Shown: piece after piece, positions 37,260-46,844 of the stretch
Layout of the letters: each line of letters starts with the position of its first letter
Numbering within the stretch: position 1 is the stretch's first letter
DNA from: CAHJXG01 sp965277495
GTDB lineage: Bacteria; Pseudomonadota; Alphaproteobacteria; Acetobacterales; Acetobacteraceae
DNA: 64,000 bases
NCBI GenBank assembly: GCA_965277495.1
Contig: OZ255824.1
Coordinates: 4,402,001-4,466,000, forward strand
Direction: 5' to 3'
Position numbers and translations under genes: made by a program
The notes under the pieces: model-generated
Told to the model about the DNA's origin: nothing
Seen by the model: the letters and a program-made list of their open reading frames with translations, nothing else
Database searches by the model: none

Positions 37260-38003
37260 ATGCGTCAGACATTGTTGGCATCGGCAGCGCTGCTTGGGCT
37301 CGCCTGTGGCCCGGCCTTTGCACAGAACTCGATGTCGCCTCCATTGAGCCCATCGGCGCCGAATGCCCATCCCGGCATGCCCCAGCCGACCACCATGCTT
37401 CCAACCAGTCCCAAGGCGACGACCCGCATGGCACCGGGCAAAGACGCCGCCTCCACCGACTACGCGCCGGGCGGTCCCAGCCCGATGACCGACAGCCCGA
37501 CCAACAACAGCATGAACGGCATACGGCCCATGCGAGGCCAGGCACATAATGGCGCAGGCGCCGGCAAGCACGGCCACATGGCCCGCGGGCAAGGCATGTC
37601 GCAAGACGGCGGCGCTGCCGGAGAGGAGATGGAGCACGGGCGCGAGTATCGCGGCGGCGCCGGGTCGCCGAGGTCCACCCGCGCCAGCAACATCGACCAG
37701 GCGAATACGCGCTCCGAGATTGCCCCGCGCCTGCCGGACCCGGCTGCGGGGTCCAGCACGCCAGAGGGCTACCTGGCCGCGGCGCAGCGCTCGTTGAATG
37801 CCGGGCAGACCGGTGCGGCGCAGGAGGCGCTCGAGCGCGCCGAGACCCGCCTGTTGAGCCGGTCAACCGATCCGTCCATGGCGGCCAGCCCGGCGGATAT
37901 GCCGACGGTGCAGCATATCAGTGCGGCGCGCCGCGCGCTTGCGGGCCACGACACGGCGGCAGCGAAGTCGGCCATCAGCGCCGCGATGGGCAACGGCGGC
38001 TAG
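37260..38003 (+). CDS. Secreted Met/His/Pro-rich protein, function unknown
   Basis: 247 residues; AGGAG lies 8 bases before the ATG. A signal peptide ends at GPAFAQ. The next 120 residues are low-complexity, rich in Met, Pro, Ser and His, and probably disordered. The last 80 residues form helices (TPEGYLAAAQRSLNAGQ, ISAARRALAGHDTAAAKSAI), like a small alpha-helical repeat. I do not recognise a named family. The Met/His content could bind metal in the periplasm, which is only a guess. Confidence 0.75.
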   Translation: MRQTLLASAALLGLACGPAFAQNSMSPPLSPSAPNAHPGMPQPTTMLPTSPKATTRMAPGKDAASTDYAPGGPSPMTDSPTNNSMNGIRPMRGQAHNGAGAGKHGHMARGQGMSQDGGAAGEEMEHGREYRGGAGSPRSTRASNIDQANTRSEIAPRLPDPAAGSSTPEGYLAAAQRSLNAGQTGAAQEALERAETRLLSRSTDPSMAASPADMPTVQHISAARRALAGHDTAAAKSAISAAMGNGG

Positions 38004-38256
38004 CCCGGCTCAGGGCCGGCCCGACTTCGCCGACACGGCCCTTGGACGCCTAACCATGCCCGCCTTGCGCCCCAGTTCTTCGCAATGAAGGGGCGGCGCG
38101 AGGTGGGCATGAGGATTTTTGGCTCGCAACAATGCGGCGGTCCGCCTATGTGTGCGGTGCAACACCCGGGATTGCCTGGGTGCGCTGCGAAACGCAGGGC
38201 GCGGACGTGCCCCCGCGCAAACTCTATCTGCGACCAAGCCAGGCGCCAAGGTTCCC

Positions 38257-40086
<1,830 letters not shown>

Positions 40087-40177
40087 CGCCTCGTTGATTG
40101 TCGGAGAACTTGCCGTTTCTGAGTTCATTTCAACCTAGCACGGCGACTCTGTCCTGCTTTCTGATACGGAGACCCCA

Positions 40178-40534
40178 ATGGCCAGCATAACCCGACGGTT
40201 TTCCCTTGCGTTGCTCGCGGCCGCACTGGCCGGCGGATTGGCTGCCGAGCCCGTCCTCGCGCAGGTCACGCCGGGCGGCGCGGTCGTCGGCCCCGCCGGC
40301 GGAACCGCCAGCACCACCGCGCCAAGCAACAACGAGGGCACGCCGGCCGGCGGCACCGGCGTGATCAGCACGACGCGCGTCGGCCCGGGCGGCGATGCCG
40401 CCACTCCGGCCCGGGTCCGGCGCCACCGCCACCGCCACCACGCGCGCCATCGCGCCCAACGTGCCGCGCGCCCGGCGATGAACGACACAGGTTCTGCCGC
40501 CGGCCTGAACGGCTCGAACGCCCCGTCCCGCTAA
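40178..40534 (+). CDS. Small exported protein with His/Arg-rich segment
   Basis: 118 residues. Signal peptide TRRFSLALLAAALAGGLAAE with cleavage near VLAQ, followed by a Gly/Thr-rich low-complexity stretch, a strongly basic HRHRHHARHRAQR segment and a polar tail. No family recognised. Such proteins are common in Acetobacteraceae and often without assigned role. A perfect 8-bp hairpin follows the gene. Confidence 0.6.
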   Translation: MASITRRFSLALLAAALAGGLAAEPVLAQVTPGGAVVGPAGGTASTTAPSNNEGTPAGGTGVISTTRVGPGGDAATPARVRRHRHRHHARHRAQRAARPAMNDTGSAAGLNGSNAPSR

Positions 40535-40547
40535 GCCACCCGCGTCT

Positions 40548-40573
40548 GCCCGGCAGGATGCTGCTTGCCGGGC
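40548..40573 (+). terminator. Hairpin after the small exported protein gene
   Basis: GCCCGGCA (40548-40555) pairs perfectly with TGCCGGGC (40566-40573) around a ten-base loop, 14 bases after the stop and 36 bases before ampG. No U-run follows, so it could be a weak terminator or an RNA-stability element. Confidence 0.4.
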
Positions 40574-40608
40574 CGGCGTGCATGCAGCGGGTCTGACATG
40601 ACCCGGCC

Positions 40609-41880
40609 ATGACCGAGCCGTTCCGGCCATTTCGCAGCCGCGCGCTTTGGATCATGGGCGCCTACGGCTTTTTCGCCGGGCTGCCGTTGCCGCTCTCGGG
40701 CTTCACCTTGCGGCAATGGCTCACCGAGGGCGGCACCTCGCTCGCGGCAATCGGCCTCACCGCCAACATCGGCCTGGCCTACACGCTGAAATTCCTATGG
40801 TCGCCGTTACTCGACCAGGTGCGCCCTCCAGGCAGCCTTGCCGGCTTTGGGCGGCGGCGCGGCTGGCTGCTCGCCATACAGCCTTGCCTGGCCCTGGCGT
40901 GCCTGGCGCTCGCATTATCCGACCCGCAGCAAACACCGGCGCTCCTGGTTTCCGCCGCCGTCCTGATCGCCTTCCTGTCCGCCAGCCAGGATATCGTCGT
41001 CGACGCCTGGCGCATCGAGACGTTTCCGGAGCGGCTGCAAGGCATCGCGCTCGCCGCCTATATCTGGGGCTACCGCTTGGCGCTGCTGATCTCCGGCGCC
41101 GGCGCCATCGGCCTGGCGGATGTCATCGGCTGGCGCTGGTCGCTGTCCACCATGGCGGGCCTTGTCGGCGTCGGCATGCTGGCGACGCTCGCGGCGGCCG
41201 AACCGGAGCAGCGCGCGATACTGGGCGAGCCTGAAACCCTGCGCGTCCGGCTGCGGACCGCCGTCATCGAGCCATTCCGCGATTTCTGGCGACGGCCAGG
41301 CGCCGGACAGATCCTGGCGTTCGTCATGCTGTTCAAGCTCGGCGAGGCGCTGGCGCATACCATGGCGGTGCCGTTTTACCGCGACATGGGCTTCAACCGC
41401 GCCCAGGTCGCGCTCGCAACCGGCCCGCCGGGTTTGGTGGCCAGCCTGCTTGGCGCGGCGACGGGCGGCTGGCTGGTGGTGCGCATCGGCACCGGGCGGG
41501 CACTCGTGCTGACCGGCTTCGTGCAGATGGCGTCGATGGCGCTCTATTTTGCCCTCGCCGTTTCCGGCGGCGACACGCGCATCCTGCTGGCCAAGGTCAT
41601 GCTGGAGAACTTCGCCGAGGCGATGGCCGACGCTGCGTTCCTCACCTACCTTTCGGCGCTGTGCTCCAGCGCGTTCACCGCCACCCAGTATGCGCTGCTG
41701 TCGTCGCTGGCGGCGGTGGGGCTGCGCACCGTGGGCGGATTATCGGGCGTGCTCGCAGCCGCGGTCGGCTGGGTGGCATTCTATGCGCTGACCATATTCG
41801 CGGCGCTTCCGGCCATGCTGCTCATGCTAGGGCTGCTGCGGCGGTTCCCACCGGATCGCCCTCGGGCAGCCAGATCGTGA
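40609..41880 (+). CDS. ampG: AmpG-family muropeptide permease
   Basis: 423 residues, 12-span MFS protein. The early blocks (YGFFAGLPLPLSGFTLRQWL, TANIGLAYTLKFLWSPLLD, SQDIVVDAWRIE) are characteristic of AmpG, which imports GlcNAc-anhydroMurNAc peptides for cell-wall recycling. Its final 59 bases overlap the convergent histidine kinase gene. The neighbourhood (LpoA-like lipoprotein two genes on) is also concerned with peptidoglycan. Confidence 0.88.
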   Translation: MTEPFRPFRSRALWIMGAYGFFAGLPLPLSGFTLRQWLTEGGTSLAAIGLTANIGLAYTLKFLWSPLLDQVRPPGSLAGFGRRRGWLLAIQPCLALACLALALSDPQQTPALLVSAAVLIAFLSASQDIVVDAWRIETFPERLQGIALAAYIWGYRLALLISGAGAIGLADVIGWRWSLSTMAGLVGVGMLATLAAAEPEQRAILGEPETLRVRLRTAVIEPFRDFWRRPGAGQILAFVMLFKLGEALAHTMAVPFYRDMGFNRAQVALATGPPGLVASLLGAATGGWLVVRIGTGRALVLTGFVQMASMALYFALAVSGGDTRILLAKVMLENFAEAMADAAFLTYLSALCSSAFTATQYALLSSLAAVGLRTVGGLSGVLAAAVGWVAFYALTIFAALPAMLLMLGLLRRFPPDRPRAARS

Positions 41881-43204
41881 CGGTGGTGCCAACGCCTTCG
41901 GTGCTCTCGATCACCATTTGCCCGCGGTGGCGGTTGACGATGTGCTTGACGATCGCGAGCCCCAGGCCGGTGCCGCCCACGGCGCGGGACCGCCCCTTGT
42001 CGACGCGGTAAAATCGTTCGGTCAGCCGCGGGATATGGGCGCGGGCGATCCCATGGCCGTCATCCGATACCGACAGCGTGACGCCGGGCCGGTTCGGCCA
42101 GCGCCCGCCCGGCGTCGTGCGCCCGGCGGTCACGGTGACGACGCCGCCTTCACGCCCGTATTTCAACGCGTTGTCCAAAAGGTTTTGCAGCACCTGCTCC
42201 AACTGGCCGTCGTCGCCCGGCACACGCGGGAGGTCGGCCGGCGCGCGGACTTCCAGCGTTATCCGCCGGGCAGCGACCTGCGGCTCGAAGCTCGGCGCGA
42301 GGCGTTGCACGAGGCCCTCCAAATCGACCCGCGCCGCGGGCGGCTGGTGCTCGGTCAGCTCGATGCGCGATAGGCTGAGCAGGTCGTCGATCAGGCGGTT
42401 CATGCGTTGCGCCTGCTCGGCCATAATGCCAAGGAAGCGGGTCTGCGCGGGAGGGTCGTCCGCCGCCGGGCCACGCAGGGTGTCGATGAAGCCGATCAGG
42501 CTTGCCAGCGGCGTCCGCAGCTCGTGGCTGGCATTCGCTACGAAATCGGCGCGCATGCGTTCGATGGCGCGCTCCCGGGTGCGGTCGGACAGCACGGCCA
42601 CGATGCGTCCGCCGTCCGACAGGGGCGGATCGAGCGCCATCACCGTCGCATACACCTCCCGCGCCACCGGGACCGGCAGGCTGAGTTCGGCAGCCTGGTT
42701 CTCGCCGTGGCTCTGCGCCCGGTCGATGGCGGCGCGCAGGCCGGGATGGCGCAGGACGGCGGCCATCTCGGCGCCGAACGCCGCCAGGGCGGCTACGTTG
42801 GCGCGCTGCACCCTCCGGTCCGCGCCCAGCACGATCAGCGGGTCGGGCAGCCGCTGGATGATCATCTGCTCGGCCCGCAGCAAGCCTTCCACCTGCGCCG
42901 CCCGTGCCGCGAGCGACCGCGAAAGCTGTTCCGCCTCGCGCGTGATGCTGGCGGTCGCGGTAAGGTATGGCCGTTGCGACGGCCCGGACGCCTGGTCGGC
43001 GCCGGAGCGGCGCAATGCCGACAGCACAAGGCGCAGGTCCCGCGTCCAAAGCTGCGCCAGTGCGGCCGACCCGGCCACGACGACGACGCCCGCGCCGAAC
43101 GCCGGCGGCCACCCGAGCTCCCCCAGCGCCGCCAGCGCCACGAGGACCGCAACGGGCAGGGCGGCGAGCAGCGCTGTCGTGCGGAAGGGCAAGCTCGCGC
43201 TCAT
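41822..43204 (-). CDS. PhoR-like sensor histidine kinase
   Basis: 460 residues. Two N-terminal membrane spans (about 10-30 and 35-52), a PAS-like segment (about 105-205), HisKA with H227 in NASHELRTPLASL, and an intact ATP-binding domain (N box LDNALKYG, GHGIARAHIPRLTERFYRVD, GTGLGLAIVKHIVNR). This is the PhoR/ResE class of phosphate-type sensors. There is no phoB or phosphate transport gene next to it; it starts 12 bases after the LpoA-like gene on the same strand. The signal is not predictable. Confidence 0.88.
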   Translation of the reverse strand: MSASLPFRTTALLAALPVAVLVALAALGELGWPPAFGAGVVVVAGSAALAQLWTRDLRLVLSALRRSGADQASGPSQRPYLTATASITREAEQLSRSLAARAAQVEGLLRAEQMIIQRLPDPLIVLGADRRVQRANVAALAAFGAEMAAVLRHPGLRAAIDRAQSHGENQAAELSLPVPVAREVYATVMALDPPLSDGGRIVAVLSDRTRERAIERMRADFVANASHELRTPLASLIGFIDTLRGPAADDPPAQTRFLGIMAEQAQRMNRLIDDLLSLSRIELTEHQPPAARVDLEGLVQRLAPSFEPQVAARRITLEVRAPADLPRVPGDDGQLEQVLQNLLDNALKYGREGGVVTVTAGRTTPGGRWPNRPGVTLSVSDDGHGIARAHIPRLTERFYRVDKGRSRAVGGTGLGLAIVKHIVNRHRGQMVIESTEGVGTTVTIWLPEGDPVGTAAAALA

Positions 43205-43216
43205 GCGGCGCGCGCG

Positions 43217-44443
43217 CTAGGCACCCGGTGCGGACAGGCTTTGCGGGGCAGGCTGCACGATATGCGAACCTCCATGGTCGATCTCGAATAGCGCGAGGCC
43301 TCGCCGCACCTGGCCATCCGGCAGCAACGCCAGCAATCCGTCGGCCCCCGTGAAGCCCTCGGGCCGCGCGAGGGCGGCGGGCGTGAAACCGCCGTTTTCG
43401 GCCGCAACCCGCGCGATGCCCGCGGCATCGTAGGCCAGGCTGACAAGTTCGCGCGGCGCTGCGTTGTATTTGGCGGCATACCGCTGTTCGAACGCCGCGT
43501 GCTGCGCCGGATCGGGGGCGGCATACCAAGCGCCGGCGAGCGCGGACAGCTTGGATGCCTCGCGTGCCCACAGCGCAGGGCCCAATATGCGGACCTGCTC
43601 GGGTCCAACGTCGTAGAAGGCCAGCAGCGGCACGGCCTGGCCTAGCGACTCGCCCGCGGCGCCCAGCAGCAGCGCATCAATCGGCGGCGGCGGCGGCGGC
43701 GCCTGCTGGGCAGCGTCCGCCGGTTCCCGCCGGCCAGTCGCAGTGCCGTGCCGGGCGGTATAGTCCGACGCGTCCTTCAACGCGGCATTGAGGGCCGCGA
43801 AGCTGTTGTCGTATCGCACGACCTTCGGCTCCGGCAGGCCGGCGGGGGCGGCAGCGGCCGTCAGCCCGCGGGCCAGCGCGTCGCCAAACGCATTCTTGGG
43901 CAGGACGGCCGCGATCCGGGTCTTGCCATCGGCCTGGACGGCCAGCACGAGCCGGCGAACCTGCTGCCCGGGCGTGATCCCCAATGCCCATACGCCTGGC
44001 TGCGCCAGCGCGGCGTCGGAGGTGAAGGCGAGGACAGGGACCCCACTCGCTTTGGCAAGCGGGGCGACCGCCGCCGTCTCGCTGCCGGTGAGCGGCCCTA
44101 GGATCAATCCAGCGCCGGCGGCGAGCGCGGACTTGGCCGCATCGGCGGCGCCAGAAGGCGTGCCGCCGGTGTCGCGCGCATCGAGCTTGGGCGCGCCGGG
44201 CTGGTCGAGCGCGAGCTGGGCCGCCCGCAGCAGGGCCTGGCCCACCTCGGCGTTCGGCCCGGTGAGCGGCAGCAGGATCGCCACGCCGCCGCCCGGCGCG
44301 CCAGGCGGCACGGACGGTGCCCCGCCGGTGACCAGCGCTGGACGGCCATAGCCGGCGCCGCCGGGGTCGGCTACGCAGGCAGCCAGGCCGGCTGCGGCGG
44401 CAAGGAGCGTGAATGCCCGACCGAACTCCCGACGACGAACCAT
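43217..44443 (-). CDS. Penicillin-binding protein activator, LpoA/LppC-like lipoprotein
   Basis: 408 residues from the ATG at 44443 (AAGGGG upstream). The signal ends in the lipobox LAAC, so it should be anchored to the outer membrane. The body has the periplasmic-binding (type I) fold of LppC/LpoA (IAILLPLTGPNAEVGQALL-type start; LILGPLTGSETAAVAPLA). LpoA stimulates class A PBPs. Its divergence from rsmI repeats the enterobacterial rsmI/lpoA arrangement and supports the call. The first 31 bases of the two genes overlap. Confidence 0.87.
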   Translation of the reverse strand: MVRRREFGRAFTLLAAAAGLAACVADPGGAGYGRPALVTGGAPSVPPGAPGGGVAILLPLTGPNAEVGQALLRAAQLALDQPGAPKLDARDTGGTPSGAADAAKSALAAGAGLILGPLTGSETAAVAPLAKASGVPVLAFTSDAALAQPGVWALGITPGQQVRRLVLAVQADGKTRIAAVLPKNAFGDALARGLTAAAAPAGLPEPKVVRYDNSFAALNAALKDASDYTARHGTATGRREPADAAQQAPPPPPPIDALLLGAAGESLGQAVPLLAFYDVGPEQVRILGPALWAREASKLSALAGAWYAAPDPAQHAAFEQRYAAKYNAAPRELVSLAYDAAGIARVAAENGGFTPAALARPEGFTGADGLLALLPDGQVRRGLALFEIDHGGSHIVQPAPQSLSAPGA

Positions 44444-45345
44444 GTCCCGAACCCCTTGTTGGCGATCCAGCCCCTGATGATTCAGCAACGGACCATGCGT
44501 CGTCTATAGCACCAGGACTCGTGCTGGTTTCCACCCCCATCGGCAACTTGGCCGATATGTCCTCGCGCGCGCTGGAGGCCCTGCGCCAAGCCGACCTGGT
44601 GTTGTGCGAGGATACCCGCACTACGGCACGCCTGATGCTGCATTACGGGATCACGGCGCGCACGTCGCCGCTGCATGACCACAACGAGGAGGGCCGTATT
44701 CCAGCGCTGCTCGACGCGTTGCGTGATGGCAGCCGGGTCGCGCTGGTGTCGGACGCCGGGACGCCGTTGGTGTCCGATCCCGGCTACCGGCTGGTGCGGG
44801 CGGCGTTGGCGTCCGGGCTGCCGGTTTCGGCGGTGCCGGGGCCGAATGCGGCCGTGATGGCGCTGGTGCTGTCGGGCCTGCCGCCGCAGCCGTTCCTGTT
44901 CCTGGGTTTCCCGCCCCCACGGTCGGCGGCGCGCCTGGCCGCATTCGGCAAGCTGCGGGCTGCCGAGCGCGCCGGGTTGTCCGCGACGCTGCTGTGGCAC
45001 GAGGCGCCGCACCGCCTGGCGGAGTCGCTGGCTGACCTTGCCGCCCAGTTCGGCGACCGCCCGGCCGCTGTCGCGCGCGAGTTGACGAAGCGGTTCGAGG
45101 AGGTCCGCCGCGGGTCCTTGCCGGAACTCGCCGCGCATTACGCCATTGCGGCGGCGCGCGGAGAGATCACGATTGCAGTCGGCCCAGCGCCTGCCGAAAT
45201 CGCCGATGCCGAGAAGCTGGATGGGCAACTCCGCCGGGCGCTGGAGCAAAACAGCCTCAAGGACGCCGCGGCCCTGGTTTCAGCGGCGACTGGTTTGCCG
45301 CGCAAGGTCGTGTATGCACGGGCGTTGGCGCTCAACCAGGCTTAA
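44413..45345 (+). CDS. rsmI: 16S rRNA (cytidine-1402-2'-O)-methyltransferase
   Basis: 310 residues. AAGGAG lies 6 bases before the ATG at 44413. After a Pro/Asp-rich leader of about 35 residues comes LVLVSTPIGNLADMSSRALEALR, the RsmI signature, then LCEDTRTTARLMLHYGI and the SAM-binding VSDAGTPLVSDPGYRLV. It methylates C1402 in the decoding centre. In many bacteria yraN follows; here the next gene is a convergent monooxygenase that overlaps the stop by 4 bases, so yraN is absent from this position. Confidence 0.94.
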   Translation: MPDRTPDDEPCPEPLVGDPAPDDSATDHASSIAPGLVLVSTPIGNLADMSSRALEALRQADLVLCEDTRTTARLMLHYGITARTSPLHDHNEEGRIPALLDALRDGSRVALVSDAGTPLVSDPGYRLVRAALASGLPVSAVPGPNAAVMALVLSGLPPQPFLFLGFPPPRSAARLAAFGKLRAAERAGLSATLLWHEAPHRLAESLADLAAQFGDRPAAVARELTKRFEEVRRGSLPELAAHYAIAAARGEITIAVGPAPAEIADAEKLDGQLRRALEQNSLKDAAALVSAATGLPRKVVYARALALNQA

Positions 45346-46754
45346 CGGCCGGAAATAATCCGCTCGACCAATTGCTTAACGGTCGGGATGAACCCATTGG
45401 AGTAGAAAGGATCATTAGCGAAACGATAGGCATTGTGACCGCTGAACATCAGTTGATGCTCGATCGCCTCGGGCGTCTGATCTTCACGCCGCACCGATTG
45501 CAGGGTCTTCTGGATGCAGAAGCTGCGCGGATCGGCCTTCTTGCCGTTGTCGAAGTCGGGGCCGTGCTGGCTCCAGTTGCTGAACCGGCATTGGCTCAGG
45601 CAGCCCATGCAGGACACTTGGTCGTCGGTGATCCGTGCCGCCCGCTCCGGAGTCACGAATATGAGCGTGCTGTCGGGCGTGCGCAGCGCCTCGGTGAAGC
45701 CGGCGGCGATCCAGCCCTCGACGTTGAACAGGTCGTTGGACGTGAGATAGACTGCACGCTTGCGCGGGCCAATGCCCAGCACGGCGACGTGCTCACCCAT
45801 CGGCTCCGTCGTATAGGCGACCTGGTGCTCGCCACGCTCGCGGAGCTCGGCGATAAAGCCGTTGTTGACGGCGCTGGAATAGAAACCGGTCGGGCTGAAC
45901 TTGTTCAGGAAGACGTCGCCCTCCTTCAAGCTCAGTAACCGCTGTTTCCAGGCGTCGCTGATCGGGCTTTCCTTGGTCAGCAACGGCCGGGTGCCGAACT
46001 GGAAGGCGATGGGGCCGAGCTCGGGATTGTCGATCCAATGCTCCCATTCCTCGAGCCACCAAACGCCGCCGGCCATGATGATCGGCGTCTGGTCCAGGCC
46101 GAAGGTCCGCATCAGCTTGCGCAGGGCGAGCACGCGGGGGAAGGGGTCCTCGGGCTTGGTGGGATCCTCGCCATTGGACAGGCCGTTGTGCCCGCCCGCG
46201 AGCCAGGGGTCCTCGTAAACGACGCCGCCGAGCAATGAGGCGGCCTTGGAATACGCGCGCTTCCACAAGGCGCTGAAGGCGCGCGATGAAGAAACGATGG
46301 GGTAATAGTGCACGCCGAACCGCGCGGCGATGTCGGACAGGCGATACGGCATCCCGGCGCCGCAGGTCAGGCCGTGGATCAGGCCCTTCGCGCCCTCGAG
46401 CACGCCGGTGATCACCCGCTCCGCGCCGCCCATCTCCCACAGAATGTTGGCATGGAGGCGTCCGCGCCCGCCGGAGATGTCGTGCGCGCGCTGTGCCTGC
46501 GCGATGCCGCCCTGGATGCCGAACTGGATCAGCTCCTCGTGGCGGTCGCGCCGGGTGCGGCCGAAATAGGTCTGGTCGAGCGGGTTTCCAACGTCGTCAT
46601 AGAAATCCGCGTTGACGGCGCTGAAGGTGCCGGCGCCGCCGGTGCCCGCCCAATGGCCGGAGCTTACGCCGGTGGACACGCCGATGCCTTTGCCGCCTTC
46701 AATCAGCGGAAGCACATCGACGCCACCCATGTGTATCGCGTTGACTGCCTTCAT
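45342..46754 (-). CDS. Nitronate monooxygenase-like flavoprotein with C-terminal cysteine cluster
   Basis: 470 residues. TIM-barrel flavin oxidoreductase of the 2-nitropropane dioxygenase/NMO family (GGIAQAQRAHDISGGRG, IIMAGGVWWLEEWEHW, IAFQFGTRPLLT). It is longer than ordinary NMO (about 320-350) and has a C-terminal cluster C382-x2-C385-x3-C389 plus C413, which may bind a metal or an Fe-S centre. The reaction is probably FMN-dependent oxidation, exact substrate unknown. It ends against rsmI and starts 90 bases after the pnp stop on the same strand. Confidence 0.8.
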   Translation of the reverse strand: MKAVNAIHMGGVDVLPLIEGGKGIGVSTGVSSGHWAGTGGAGTFSAVNADFYDDVGNPLDQTYFGRTRRDRHEELIQFGIQGGIAQAQRAHDISGGRGRLHANILWEMGGAERVITGVLEGAKGLIHGLTCGAGMPYRLSDIAARFGVHYYPIVSSSRAFSALWKRAYSKAASLLGGVVYEDPWLAGGHNGLSNGEDPTKPEDPFPRVLALRKLMRTFGLDQTPIIMAGGVWWLEEWEHWIDNPELGPIAFQFGTRPLLTKESPISDAWKQRLLSLKEGDVFLNKFSPTGFYSSAVNNGFIAELRERGEHQVAYTTEPMGEHVAVLGIGPRKRAVYLTSNDLFNVEGWIAAGFTEALRTPDSTLIFVTPERAARITDDQVSCMGCLSQCRFSNWSQHGPDFDNGKKADPRSFCIQKTLQSVRREDQTPEAIEHQLMFSGHNAYRFANDPFYSNGFIPTVKQLVERIISGR

Positions 46755-46844
46755 CCGCGCCGGACCCTCATTGCAACAGTCTGAAACATTAGCGGCCGGG
46801 ACAGCTTTTGCTAGTCCCGGCCTGCCGATTGTTGGGCGTTGGGG

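Noticed and set aside
38119..38256. In-frame upstream extension of typA
   Set aside because: 46 extra codons with no similarity to TypA; MDIRNIAIIAHVDHGKT is the canonical start.
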